A stretch of DNA of 64,000 nucleotides. Source: Natronosalvus rutilus. Lineage in GTDB: Archaea > Halobacteriota > Halobacteria > Halobacteriales > Natrialbaceae. This document shows, one piece after another, positions 53,961-63,332 of this stretch (positions within the stretch are counted from its first letter, which is position 1; each line of letters starts with the position of its first letter). The translations under genes were made by a program, and so were the position numbers. Below the pieces are notes generated by a model, which was given only the letters and a program-made list of their open reading frames with translations, searched no databases and had not been told where the DNA came from. The DNA lies in assembly GCF_024204665.1 (NCBI RefSeq), contig NZ_CP100355.1, positions 496,001-560,000 of the forward strand, read 5' to 3'.

Positions 53961-54923
53961 ATGACCAGGTCGAATCCCTTCGTCGACGGTGACGGCGACG
54001 GCAACGGTGCCGAACCCGTGCAATCGACGGGCCTCACCCCGTCCGTCCGGGCGCTCTCACTGCAGGCCTGTCCGCGTCCGGACAATTCGCTTCCGGTCGC
54101 CCTCTGTCGAACCGTCGCGACGACCGTCGACGCCGACTCGAGCGTCGCGGCCGAGGCGCCAGCGCTCGAGCCCCTGGCCACCGCGTTGATCGCACTCGAG
54201 GGGTACGTTCGACTGCGACGCGCGACGCTGGTGGACGAAGTCGACGACCGCGAGACGGCCCTGCTGGCGAGCGATTACCTGTTCGCTCGCGCCCACGGGG
54301 CGGTCGGGGAGGCCCCACTCGACGCCGAACGAGCGCTCGCGAGCGTCCGTGCGTTTACCGCTGCCTCGAGCGAGTTGCCTGTGGCGATCGATCGTGGCGG
54401 GAGAGCGGGCGACGGGGTTCTGGAATCGGCGTCGAAATTGGAATCGGAATCAAAGCCGGCATCAGAACCAGCGCCCGAACCGACCGTCGAAGCAGGCCCA
54501 CTGGCCGTCCTTGCTGGCTGCGGCTGCGTCCTGGGCGCCATCGTCGGCGACCGACCCGACGCGGCCGACCCGCTTCGAGCGTACGGGCGCCAACTCGGAA
54601 CCCTCCTCGACGCCGTCTCGGGCGGATCGCTCGACGAGACCGCGAGCCCGTCCGAACGCCTCGCTCGAGACCACCGGAAGACGGTCCGGCAGGCGATGCT
54701 TCGTGGTCTCCAGGGCGAAGCGATCACTGGTTCGCTCCCCGACGACCCCCGTCTTCGGACAGCACTCCTCCCACGGCTCGAGGAAGCGACAGCCGCCCAC
54801 GGCCGCCTCGCCGATCACCTCGACGAGACCGCGCTGGGTCGGCTCGAGCGACCGCTTCGCTGGCTCGCGGGCGAACTGGGTCGTGGAGATGGGTTCGGAG
54901 CGATCGATGGCCAGCGTGACTGA
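53961..54923 (+). CDS. DUF7114 family protein, polyprenyl-synthase-like helical fold
   Basis: 320 residues from the ATG at 53961; GTG 53952, which overlaps the MATE stop, is possible. All-helical: 'LEPLATALIALEGYVRLRR', 'TALLASDYLFARAHGAV' and the C-terminal 'HGRLADHLDETALGRLERPL' recall trans-prenyltransferases, but the DDxxD metal motifs are not seen. Residues about 165-185 are a Ser/Glu/Pro-rich linker. In haloarchaea it follows the MATE gene. Enzymatic activity is doubtful; function unknown. Confidence 0.72.
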   Translation: MTRSNPFVDGDGDGNGAEPVQSTGLTPSVRALSLQACPRPDNSLPVALCRTVATTVDADSSVAAEAPALEPLATALIALEGYVRLRRATLVDEVDDRETALLASDYLFARAHGAVGEAPLDAERALASVRAFTAASSELPVAIDRGGRAGDGVLESASKLESESKPASEPAPEPTVEAGPLAVLAGCGCVLGAIVGDRPDAADPLRAYGRQLGTLLDAVSGGSLDETASPSERLARDHRKTVRQAMLRGLQGEAITGSLPDDPRLRTALLPRLEEATAAHGRLADHLDETALGRLERPLRWLAGELGRGDGFGAIDGQRD

Positions 54924-55088
54924 CCGCGACCGTCGTTAGTTGGCGGGCCCGATAACGATCTTTCCGAAGCAGACCGAATCAACTTCACCGTGGGAGGCCT
55001 CGAGTTGTGCCCGTGATTACCAGCTTGGGACGTACCCCAATCGGATCGCCGGAGCCAAATCGCTCGAGTCCCCAGACAGGGTATAGAG

Positions 55089-56330
55089 ATGCACCTCGAG
55101 TTTCTCGGTGGGGCCCGCGAGATCGGCCGGAGCGCCCTCCTGGTGGACGATTCTCTGCTACTCGATTTCGGAATGGACTCGGGGAACCCGCCCTCGTTCC
55201 CGCTTCGGGAACCCGACCCGGACGCCGTCGTCGTCTCTCACGGTCACCTCGATCACGTCGGGACCCTGCCTGCCCTGCTGTCGGGCGACGCTCGCCCGAC
55301 GATCCACTGGACCCAGCCTACTTACGACCTCGCGATGGTGCTGGCTCGAGATACGCTGAAACTCCACGGCGGGAGCTACGACTGTCCGTTCACCGAGGCC
55401 GAACTCGCCCGCCTGACTCAGGTGTCGGAGACTCACGGTTACGGCGAACCCTTCGAGGCCGCTGGCTACGAGGTGACGTTCTTCGACGCGGGCCACGTCC
55501 CCGGAAGCGCCCACGTCCTGATAGACGACGGCGACACCCGCCTGCTCTACACCGGCGACTTCCACACCGAAGACCAGCACCTCCTGGCGGGGACGACGGC
55601 CCGCCCCGATGCCGACGTCGTGATCTGTGAGAGCACGTACGCCGACACGACCCGTCCCCCGCGGGCGGAGATCGAGCGCGCGTTCGTCGACAGTCTCAAA
55701 GCGACGATCTGGGAAGGTGGCACAGTCGTCGTCCCCGCCTTCGGCATCGGCCGCACCCAGGAAGTGATGTGCATCTGCGCCGAACACGACCTCGAGTGTT
55801 ACGTCGATGGGATGGGCACCCACGTCGCGGACCTGTTCTTGCGCCCGCGAAATCGTGACTTCCTTCGAGACCCCGACGAACTGCGTCGTGCGAAGGGCAA
55901 CTCTCGGTTCGTCGACGGTAGGGACGGCCAGCGAAAACGCATCGCCGACCAGAACACCGTCATCGTGACGACCAGCGGGATGCTCCACGGCGGCCCCGCG
56001 ATGACCTACGTCCCCGCGATCCGGGGCCACCCGGCGAACAAGATCGCCATGACGGGCTACCAGGTCGAGGGGACCCCCGGCCGGGACCTCCTCGAGACCG
56101 GGAGCGCCGAAATCGACGGCCGAGTGATGCCCGTCAGCGCCCAGGTCGAGCAGTACGACTTCTCGGCCCACGCCGACCGGGCGGGTCTCGAGTCGTTCCT
56201 CGAGTCCTACCGCGATTCGCGGGTGCTCGTGAACCACGGGGACCGCTGTGACTGGTTCGCCGAGGAACTCCGGACCGATGGCTTCGACGCGTCCGCTCCC
56301 GAGCTGGGCGAGCGCGTAGTCCTCGAGTAG
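55089..56330 (+). CDS. Beta-CASP metallo-beta-lactamase RNase (CPSF2-like)
   Basis: 413 residues. HGHLDH at 51-56 is the zinc motif; 'FFDAGHVPGSAHVLI' and 'LLYTGDFHTEDQHL' follow, and the beta-CASP part includes 'VIVTTSGMLHGGPAM', 'YQVEGTPGRDLLETG' and 'QYDFSAHADRAGLESF'. These proteins cut or trim RNA 5' or 3' ends; without an N-terminal KH domain this is the aCPSF2/RNase J-like short type. Monocistronic. The gap 54924-55088 before it holds no gene. Confidence 0.9.
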   Translation: MHLEFLGGAREIGRSALLVDDSLLLDFGMDSGNPPSFPLREPDPDAVVVSHGHLDHVGTLPALLSGDARPTIHWTQPTYDLAMVLARDTLKLHGGSYDCPFTEAELARLTQVSETHGYGEPFEAAGYEVTFFDAGHVPGSAHVLIDDGDTRLLYTGDFHTEDQHLLAGTTARPDADVVICESTYADTTRPPRAEIERAFVDSLKATIWEGGTVVVPAFGIGRTQEVMCICAEHDLECYVDGMGTHVADLFLRPRNRDFLRDPDELRRAKGNSRFVDGRDGQRKRIADQNTVIVTTSGMLHGGPAMTYVPAIRGHPANKIAMTGYQVEGTPGRDLLETGSAEIDGRVMPVSAQVEQYDFSAHADRAGLESFLESYRDSRVLVNHGDRCDWFAEELRTDGFDASAPELGERVVLE

Positions 56331-56369
56331 CAGGTTCGCGGAGGCTGCTCGTCAGCCGTCGTCTCGCGA

Positions 56370-57452
56370 TCACTCCTCGGACTCGTAGGGCTCGCCGACG
56401 GACGAGGGGACCTGCGTCTTCCCCCACCCCGTGAGGACCACGATGACAACGACGTACGGAAGCAGCCCCAGCAGTTTCGAGGAGGCCTCGATGTTGAGCG
56501 TCTGGAACTGGCCTTGCAACATGTCGACGCCGCCGAAGAGGAGGGCTGCGGCGGCCGCTCCGAGCGGGTTGTAGTTGCCGAACAGGTAGGCGACGATGCC
56601 GAGCCAGCCGCGACCGTCGACCATCGTTTGCCCGGTCCCGACGAACGACGAACTGTGTGCGAGAAGCACCGCACCGCCGAGGCCGGCCAGCCCACCGGAG
56701 AAGATCACCGTCGCGTAGCGAACGCGATTGACGTCGATACCGGCGGTGTCGAGCGCCTCCGGATTCTCGCCGGCTGCCTGGATCCAGTAGCCGTACTGCG
56801 TGCGGTAAAGGAAGATCCACGCCCCGACCGCGACGAGGACGGTGAGCCAGACCAGCGGCGACTGATCGAAGACGACCCGGCCGAAGAAGGGAATCTCGCT
56901 GAGTCCCGGGACCGTCAGCCTCCCGACGCCAGGGAGGCGCGGACTGTTTCTGCTCCCCCAGATGACGGCCGCCGTGAACGGGACGAGACCGAGGCCGATG
57001 AACCAGACCCCAAGCCCGGCCACGATCTGGTCCGCCTTGTACCGGATCAGCAATACGGCGAAGAGGACGGCCAACCCCATCGTGAGCAGGACCGAAATGC
57101 CGATCCCGGCCCAGGCGTGGACAGCCCCGCCGGCGCCGACGAGATACGTCGCGGCGGCGGCGAAGAAGGCACCGAAGATCATGAACCCCTCGAGGCCGAT
57201 GTTGAACACACCGCTTTTCTCCGCGTACAGCCCGCCGATCGCGGCGAGCGTGATGGGGGCGGCCATCTCCATCGATCGGGCGACGTAGCCCGGCGTCACG
57301 ATGCTGGCGAGGGTTTCGAGGCCGTCAGCCAGTACCTCGGCGAGGGGAACGTCGAAGACGACGACCCCGACGATCCCGAGGGCTGCCAGCACGACGAGCA
57401 CGAGGCCGACGAGTCGGACGCCGCGGTGGCGAGCGTACTCGAGGCCGCTCAT
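56370..57452 (-). CDS. BMP-type nucleoside ABC transporter permease (second permease)
   Basis: 360 residues, about eight to nine membrane segments, related to YufQ/NupQ. 'TLAAIGGLYAEKSGVFNIGLEGFMI' and 'IDVNRVRYATVIFSGGLAGLGG' are the family's permease signatures. It is the last gene of the minus-strand importer operon, overlapping the previous permease gene by four bases. Forms the channel with it. Confidence 0.9.
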   Translation of the reverse strand: MSGLEYARHRGVRLVGLVLVVLAALGIVGVVVFDVPLAEVLADGLETLASIVTPGYVARSMEMAAPITLAAIGGLYAEKSGVFNIGLEGFMIFGAFFAAAATYLVGAGGAVHAWAGIGISVLLTMGLAVLFAVLLIRYKADQIVAGLGVWFIGLGLVPFTAAVIWGSRNSPRLPGVGRLTVPGLSEIPFFGRVVFDQSPLVWLTVLVAVGAWIFLYRTQYGYWIQAAGENPEALDTAGIDVNRVRYATVIFSGGLAGLGGAVLLAHSSSFVGTGQTMVDGRGWLGIVAYLFGNYNPLGAAAAALLFGGVDMLQGQFQTLNIEASSKLLGLLPYVVVIVVLTGWGKTQVPSSVGEPYESEE

Positions 57453-58582
57453 CGGTCCTCACCACCGAGACCGGCTCGTTTGGCAGCCATTCGGAACAGC
57501 TCCGGCGCGGCCACGAAGACGATGACGATGCCGACGATACCGTCGATCAGCTGGACGGGCACGTCGCTGTACGTCTGGATGTACGAACTCGAGGAGTTGA
57601 GCCCGCCGAACAGTAGTCCGGCCGGCAGGACCCCGAGCGGGTTGTTCGCGGCGAGCAGGCTGACGGCAATCGCGTCGTAGCCGTAGGTGTGGATGCTGGC
57701 CGGTTCGATGAACCGTCCCTGGAACATGATGACGTAGACCGCGCTGGCGAGTCCGGCCACGGCCCCGGAGAACGTCATCGTCGCGACGATCGTCCGCTTC
57801 GCATCGACGCCGGAGTACACCGCCGCCCCGGCCTGGTAGCCGCTGGTCACCATGTCGTACCCGATCCCCGTCCGCGTCATCGCGATGGCGACGACCGCGA
57901 CGACCGCGAGCGTCAGCAGGAGGCCGATTATCGAGAACGACGAATCGCCGAAGAGGATTGGTGGGAGTCCGACGTAATCCGGGAGTCGCTCGGTTTGGAC
58001 GTTCGTCGATCCCTCCGCACGGAGCGGGTTCGTGAGTAGCCAGCTGACGACGCCGATCGCGATGAAGTTCAGCATGATCGTCGTGATAATCTCGTTCGCG
58101 TCGGCGTACGCCTTCAACACGCCGGGAAGCGCACCGTAGAGGCCGCCACCGACGGCGGCGGCGACCGTCCCAATGAGCATCAGCCCGATTCCACCGACGG
58201 TTCCGGTCGGCAAGAACGGGGCCGTCCAGAGGATCGACACGGTGCAGAACAGGCCGCCGACGACGAACTGTCCCTGTACGCCGATGTTGAACACGCCGGC
58301 TCTGAACGCAATCGCCACGGCGACGCCGGTCAGGATGAAGAACGTCGAGAGCCGCAACGTCCGCGCCAGGATGCGCTCGCTGCCGAGCGCGCCGACGATC
58401 AGGTTGTTCAGAAAGAGTATCGGACTGTACCCGGCGGCGGCTACGATCACCAGGCCGATGAGAATCGCCGTCGTGACCGACGCGAGGGCGATCCCGAGAC
58501 GTTCCAGGACTGTCGCCTGGAGGAGTCGACCGGCGACGCGATCCGCCAGCGACCGAGTGCCGCTCTGGTCGGCCGAGCTCAT
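57449..58582 (-). CDS. BMP-type nucleoside ABC transporter permease (first permease)
   Basis: 377 residues, NupP/YufP type, with 'TGVAVAIAFRAGVFNIGVQGQFVVGGL' like the second permease and 'GVDAKRTIVATMTFSGAVAGLASA' as cytoplasmic coupling region. N-terminal about 20 residues are polar. Overlaps both neighbours by four bases, so the whole operon is translationally coupled. Confidence 0.9.
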   Translation of the reverse strand: MSSADQSGTRSLADRVAGRLLQATVLERLGIALASVTTAILIGLVIVAAAGYSPILFLNNLIVGALGSERILARTLRLSTFFILTGVAVAIAFRAGVFNIGVQGQFVVGGLFCTVSILWTAPFLPTGTVGGIGLMLIGTVAAAVGGGLYGALPGVLKAYADANEIITTIMLNFIAIGVVSWLLTNPLRAEGSTNVQTERLPDYVGLPPILFGDSSFSIIGLLLTLAVVAVVAIAMTRTGIGYDMVTSGYQAGAAVYSGVDAKRTIVATMTFSGAVAGLASAVYVIMFQGRFIEPASIHTYGYDAIAVSLLAANNPLGVLPAGLLFGGLNSSSSYIQTYSDVPVQLIDGIVGIVIVFVAAPELFRMAAKRAGLGGEDR

Positions 58583-60153
58583 GGCTGGACCTCGCTGTCT
58601 GGCTCCGATAGCTCGTTCTGGTCGGTGAGGCGCTGGCCCGCCATCAGGAGGCCGAGTTCTTCCTCGGTGACCGCGGTCGGGTCGACGGTGTCGATGAACG
58701 ACCCTTCGTACATGACCGCAGTTCGGTCCGAGAGCTTCTGGATCTCCTCGAGCTTCGACGAGACGAGAACGATCGCCAGTCCCTCGTCCCGGAGTTCGAT
58801 CAACCGGTTGTGGATAAACTCGATCGACCCGATGTCGACGCCACGAGTCGGATGCGAGGCGATCAACAGCGACGGGTCGTGGCCGACCTCTCGGCCGACG
58901 ATGAACTTCTGCTGGTTTCCGCCGGACAGCGACGCCGCTCTGGTGTCGGCGTCGGGCGGTTGGACGTCGAACTCCGCGATGATCTCCTCGGTGTGATCAC
59001 GGACGTGCGCCCAGTCGATGAACCCGTTTTTCGCGAACGGCTCGATAGTCTGGTTCCCGAGCAGGCCGTTCTGGACCAAGTCGTAGTCCATCACCAGCCC
59101 CTCGGCGTGGCGGTCCTCGGGAATGTAGGCGATGCCCGCCTCGATGCGGTCGCGTCGCGACCGCGTGGTGACGTCGTTGCCGTCGAATCGGATCGCTCCC
59201 GAATCGGGCGTCCGGAGTCCGGTGAGCGCTTCGACGAGTTCGGTCTGGCCGTTTCCCTGCACGCCAGCGATCCCGAGGATCTCGCCCTCCCGGACCTGGA
59301 GGTCGACTCCGGAGACTTTCTCGAGGCCGCGGTCGCCCGTGACCCGGATTCCCTCGACCTCGAGGAGCGGCGAGCCCGGTTCGGTCTCGCGAGGCTCGCG
59401 ATCGAACGACACCTCGCGACCGACCATCATCTGGGCCAGTTCCTGCTCGGAGGTGTCCGACGCGGGAACGGTGCCGACCGCCTTTCCGTCGCGGAGAACG
59501 GTTATGTCGTCGGCGATCGCCATGACTTCGTCGAGCTTGTGCGAGATGAAGATGAGCGAGCGACCGTCCGCTCTGAGGTCCTCCATGACGGCCATCAGCC
59601 CGTCGACTTCCTGTGGCGTGAGGACGGCCGTCGGCTCGTCGAGGATGAGGACGTCCGCGCCCCGGTAGAGGCTCTTGACGATTTCGACGCGCTGTCTCGT
59701 CCCGAGGTCGAGGTCCTGGATCGGGGTGTCGAGGTGGTCGGCGACCTCGAACCCGTAGCGGTCGCTGATAGCTTCGATTGACTCTCGTGCGGCCTCCTCG
59801 TCGACGAATCCGTTCTCGACGGGCTCGTGGCCGAGAATGATGTTCTGGAGGACGGTCATCGGCTCGACGAGCTGGAAGTGCTGGTGGATCATGCCGATCC
59901 CCGCGTCCATGGCGTCGCGAGGTGTGTCGATCGTCCGTTCCTCGCCGTCGATAGCGATCGTTCCCTCGTCCTGATCGTAGAGCCCGTAGAGCACGCTCAT
60001 GAGCGTCGTCTTCCCGGAGCCGTTTTCGCCGAGGAGGGCGTGAATCGAGCCGGCCTCCAGCGTGAAGTCGACGCGCTCGTTGGCGACGACGTCGCCGAAC
60101 CGTTTCGTGATCCCCTCGAGTCGGACGGCCGGTGGTGAGTTGTGCGAAGTCAT
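58579..60153 (-). CDS. BMP-type nucleoside ABC transporter ATP-binding protein (tandem ABC domains)
   Basis: 524 residues with two ATPase halves, as in NupO/RbsA. First half: Walker A 'GENGSGKTT', atypical signature 'DLGTRQRVEI', Walker B 'VLILDEPTAVL'. Second half: Walker A 'GVQGNGQTELVEALTG', signature 'LSGGNQQKFIVGREV', then 'LLIASHPTRGVDIGS' where the Walker B Glu is replaced by His. So one site is consensus and one degenerate, normal for this family. Drives import with the two permeases. Confidence 0.93.
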   Translation of the reverse strand: MTSHNSPPAVRLEGITKRFGDVVANERVDFTLEAGSIHALLGENGSGKTTLMSVLYGLYDQDEGTIAIDGEERTIDTPRDAMDAGIGMIHQHFQLVEPMTVLQNIILGHEPVENGFVDEEAARESIEAISDRYGFEVADHLDTPIQDLDLGTRQRVEIVKSLYRGADVLILDEPTAVLTPQEVDGLMAVMEDLRADGRSLIFISHKLDEVMAIADDITVLRDGKAVGTVPASDTSEQELAQMMVGREVSFDREPRETEPGSPLLEVEGIRVTGDRGLEKVSGVDLQVREGEILGIAGVQGNGQTELVEALTGLRTPDSGAIRFDGNDVTTRSRRDRIEAGIAYIPEDRHAEGLVMDYDLVQNGLLGNQTIEPFAKNGFIDWAHVRDHTEEIIAEFDVQPPDADTRAASLSGGNQQKFIVGREVGHDPSLLIASHPTRGVDIGSIEFIHNRLIELRDEGLAIVLVSSKLEEIQKLSDRTAVMYEGSFIDTVDPTAVTEEELGLLMAGQRLTDQNELSEPDSEVQP

Positions 60154-60204
60154 AAAGTGGTCAAAGCGGTGAGAACGGAAACACCGACTGCACGGTCGTC
60201 CCGT

Positions 60205-61314
60205 CTAGCATCCAGTCGGCCCGCATTCGAAGTCGATTTCGCCGTCGATGATGGCCTGCTTTGCGTCCTCGATGTTCTGATTGAGGGAGTCGGGTAGACT
60301 GTCTTCGAACGCCTGTCCGGTCACCCAGTCGATCTGTCCACCTTCGGTCGAGAGGTTCTGTTCGCCCTGCACGCTCTCCCAGTTGTCGTTGACGACGGCT
60401 TCTGCGACCGTGTAGGTGGCCTCGTTGAGCGCCTTGATGGCCGAGCCGAGGATCACGTCCTGGTAGCTGTCGAACGCGACCGACTGATCGCTGTCGACGC
60501 CAAGCGCGAATCGGCCGTTCTCCTCGGCGGCCTGGAACGCCCCTTCACCGGCGGCCGAGGCCGCGTGCCAGACGATATCGGCCCCGCTCTCGATCTGCGA
60601 GACGGCCTGGTCGTTGACCCCCGAGGGGTCGTTGAAGCTGCCGCCGTAACCGGTGAGTACCTCGATACTGTCGTCGACCCAGTGGACGCCCTGTTCGTAC
60701 GAGACTTGGAACGCCTCGATCAGCGGGATTTCCTCGCCACCGACGAAGCCGACGACGCTCTCGTCGGGATTGGTCGAACTCCCCTCGTGTTCGATCTCCT
60801 CCTGGGTCAGTGTCCCGGCACCGACACCGGCGAGGAACGACATTTCGTTGTTCATCTCGATCCACCCCGAGACGTTCTCCGCCTCGACGACGTTGTTGAT
60901 GAGCATCCAGTTCACGTCGGGGTACTCCTGGGCGTTCTCCTGGAGCGGCTCGGTGTGCTGGTCGGCGACCAAGACGATCAGATCCGGCTCGGATTCGGCG
61001 GCGTCGGCCTGGCGCTGGCCGTACTCGCCCTGGTTGGTCTCTTCGATCGTATTGACGCTAATGTCCCACTCGTCGGCTGCCTCCTCCAGCCCTTCGAGCG
61101 CGTTGTCGTTGAACGCCTGGTCGTCGAAGCCCGCCGGACTCGAGATAATGGTCATCTGGTACTCGGCGTCGCTTCCGCCGTTCCCGCCGATACACCCGGC
61201 GAGGGCCATCCCACCGACGACTGCCCCCGATCGAAGGACGGTACGCCGATCGACCGGTACGGTTGTATCGCACGACTCTCCAGACCCATCACGTCCACCA
61301 GTCCTGGAAAACAT
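60205..61314 (-). CDS. BMP family substrate-binding lipoprotein
   Basis: 369 residues. Twin-arginine lipoprotein signal: 'VDRRTVLRSGAVVGGMALAG' then Cys. The mature part has 'IISSPAGFDDQAFNDNALEGL', 'LIVLVADQHTEPLQENAQEY', 'VVGFVGGEEIPLIEAFQ' and 'IVWHAASAAGEGAFQAAEE', matching basic membrane protein (BMP) nucleoside binders. It delivers purine or pyrimidine nucleosides to the permeases. First gene of its operon, 51 bases before the ATPase gene. Confidence 0.92.
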   Translation of the reverse strand: MFSRTGGRDGSGESCDTTVPVDRRTVLRSGAVVGGMALAGCIGGNGGSDAEYQMTIISSPAGFDDQAFNDNALEGLEEAADEWDISVNTIEETNQGEYGQRQADAAESEPDLIVLVADQHTEPLQENAQEYPDVNWMLINNVVEAENVSGWIEMNNEMSFLAGVGAGTLTQEEIEHEGSSTNPDESVVGFVGGEEIPLIEAFQVSYEQGVHWVDDSIEVLTGYGGSFNDPSGVNDQAVSQIESGADIVWHAASAAGEGAFQAAEENGRFALGVDSDQSVAFDSYQDVILGSAIKALNEATYTVAEAVVNDNWESVQGEQNLSTEGGQIDWVTGQAFEDSLPDSLNQNIEDAKQAIIDGEIDFECGPTGC

Positions 61315-61340
61315 GTCACTACCAGATATGGGACTCCTAC

Positions 61341-61347
61341 TATAAAA
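61341..61347 (-). promoter_or_regulatory. TATA box of the nucleoside importer operon
   Basis: Reads TTTTATA on the minus strand, about 28-30 bases before the ATG at 61314, so the transcript is leaderless or nearly so. The remainder of 61348-61676 has no gene; it is AT-rich at 61410-61465 and may also hold control sites of the flavodoxin gene on the other strand. Confidence 0.6.
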
Positions 61348-61676
61348 TCATTTAGACCAAACAGGTCACCATTTGCCGTTTAAACGGCTGTATGGGCCAG
61401 GCCCAGATTATATTTTGTGGCATTCGACCTTATTTATCGAATTAATACAATATGCGTTTAAGTGACTAGTAGTCAGGTACAGTTGCGTTCGTGCCAGCAA
61501 AAACGGACTGGAGATCAGGACCATCAGGGGACCAACCGATCATTTCGTGAGTTCCGCTAGTGCTTGATAGGGATCGGTGTGGTGGCTTTCCAGATGACCA
61601 CGCGTACACGACCCCCTCATTTGCCAATTCACGCACGCCGAGCCTCGAGTCCCACGAAACAAAACGGTGAGCCCTG

Positions 61677-62237
61677 ATGGGTCGCGTCCTCGTCGCCTAC
61701 GGCTCGAGCGAGGGGCAGACGGCCGTCATCGCCGACCGGATCGGCGACGTGCTCGCCGACGCCGGCCACGACCCGCTCGTGATCAGCACGAAACACCCAC
61801 CGCCCGAACTCTCGCTGTCGCGCTACGACGGAGTCGTCGTCGCCGCGTCGGTCCACATGGGCACCCACCAGCCAGACGCCGTGTCGTTCGTCCGCGAGAA
61901 CCTGGACGCACTCGAGCGCGTCCCCTCGGCGTTCGTCTCGGTGAGCCTGACGGCGGCGACCGACAGCGAGGACGCTGGCCGGACCACCGAGGCGTACGTC
62001 GAGGACGTCCTCCAGGAGACCGGGTGGTCGCCGACGCGAACCCACGTCGTCGCTGGCGCGCTGAAGTACCGCGAGTACGGACTGCTCACGCGCTTCATCG
62101 TGCGCCGCATCGCTGGCAAGGAGAGGCTAGCAACCGACACCAGCCGGGATCACGAGTACACCGACTGGGACGACCTCGAGGCGTTTACGGGCGAGTTCGC
62201 GACGCTGGTAGACGACCACAGCTCGAGCGCCCGGTAA
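61677..62237 (+). CDS. Flavodoxin-domain protein, HemG-like
   Basis: 186 residues. 'RVLVAYGSSEGQTAVIADRIGDVL' is the FMN phosphate loop of flavodoxin, and 'YDGVVVAASVHMGTHQPDAVSFV' with 'PSAFVSVSLTAATDSED' follow the protoporphyrinogen oxidase HemG pattern. Near the C terminus 'LKYREYGLLTRFIVRRIAG' is also HemG-like. It may oxidise protoporphyrinogen IX in heme synthesis with a quinone, or be another FMN redox protein. Confidence 0.82.
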   Translation: MGRVLVAYGSSEGQTAVIADRIGDVLADAGHDPLVISTKHPPPELSLSRYDGVVVAASVHMGTHQPDAVSFVRENLDALERVPSAFVSVSLTAATDSEDAGRTTEAYVEDVLQETGWSPTRTHVVAGALKYREYGLLTRFIVRRIAGKERLATDTSRDHEYTDWDDLEAFTGEFATLVDDHSSSAR

Positions 62238-62982
62238 CCTTTCATAACCAGACTCGGTATCCGGAAGAACGGTGGGGACGTGAGTTGGAAGCGGGACTAG
62301 GAATACGCGTTTGAACAGTCGACGAGGGCTCGAGAGAGCGGTCAGCCGTTGGATGGCGTCATTAGAGGAAAAAGATGAATGGGGAGCGTTCGAGAAAAGC
62401 GGTAAAATCGCGCGCTAAAATGTTCATAATCGGTTTCCGTATGGCGGTTTCCGGGTTGGTAGCTACTCGAAAGTGAAGCGGGACGAAGAGGGACTCGAAT
62501 TGAAATCCCGAAATCGAATTCGGTGGTCTCGAGCCTTCTCTGTAGGAGTCTCAGTCACCCACTCGAGTCGAACGGGTGGGCTCCCGGTGGACAGTCTGAA
62601 AGTTCATAATCGGTTCTCTGCTATCGATTTTGAGAGTGGAGCCAGTACTGCAATAACCGAGAAAGTCGAGACGGCTTTTGAGAGAGAAAACGCAGACTAG
62701 AGGAGGCCTCGTGGCGGTTATACCTGTATGGCTGCTCGAGGCTTGGCTCTACGCAGCGAGCACCGGCCACGAGACGGACTTCGCACACCATTCACTCTAA
62801 GCACCCATCTTGAGACATGCAGATACGCACGAACAGCCTCGAACGGCCCCTACTCAGAGATTGGGATGTGAGGCCACGTTCTTGAAGGAGCACTTTCCAC
62901 GTACGCACCTCTCGACGATATTCATAATTGGCCTCGAGTCAGGGATCGTAACGACTCTTCCGGACGATTTCCCAATTATGAG
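62238..62982 (+). other. AT-richer, gene-poor region with short repeats
   Basis: No convincing gene. A 75-codon frame at 62473-62700 has reasonable composition in its last third but no recognised family. GTTCATAATCGGTT occurs at 62422-62435 and again at 62602-62615, exactly 180 bases apart, and a related ATTCATAATTGGCC at 62920-62933. G+C content is lower than in coding neighbours. Confidence 0.45.
62922..62981 (+). repeat. 10-bp inverted repeat
   Basis: TCATAATTGG at 62922-62931 and CCAATTATGA at 62972-62981, perfect complements 40 bases apart. May be a regulator site, a terminator-like stem or a trace of an excised element. Confidence 0.6.
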
Positions 62983-63150
62983 TTATTGAAGCGTGATTAG
63001 TCCAGCCTCGCGAGCACGGGGGCCGGTTGAGACGTCAGCCACGATGATGGCGGCAATCGTACCGATGCCGACAGCGATTGCGAACCCAGCGGCGCAAATG
63101 GCAGGGGTGGTTTGCACCAAGCCGTCGAACTCAACGACGACACCACCCAT
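62983..63150 (-). CDS. Possible small membrane protein (55 residues)
   Basis: Minus-strand frame starting MGGVVVEFDGLVQ with one clear membrane helix (about 16-40, 'ICAAGFAIAVGIGTIAAIIV') and a charged tail. No family is recognised. A hydrophobic helix by chance in G+C-rich DNA is possible. Longer starts exist up to 63264. Confidence 0.35.
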   Translation of the reverse strand: MGGVVVEFDGLVQTTPAICAAGFAIAVGIGTIAAIIVADVSTGPRAREAGLITLQ

Positions 63151-63332
63151 CCGATTCAGGATAGAGACCACTGGCGGCGTCACTACACGCCCAGGGAAGC
63201 CGCCGACCAACCACGACACCCTGGCCAGCGACCACGATGAGTAGCAGCGACGAGGGGAGCCCAACAGCCAACCCAGTGACGACGCTCTGGCGCCCCAAAA
63301 ACATTTTTCCGGCCGTCCGATGTCGAGCGCGT

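Noticed and set aside
62473-62700. A 75-codon frame in the gene-poor region
   Set aside because: No promoter, no recognised family and overlaps one of the 14-base repeats. Kept only as a note.
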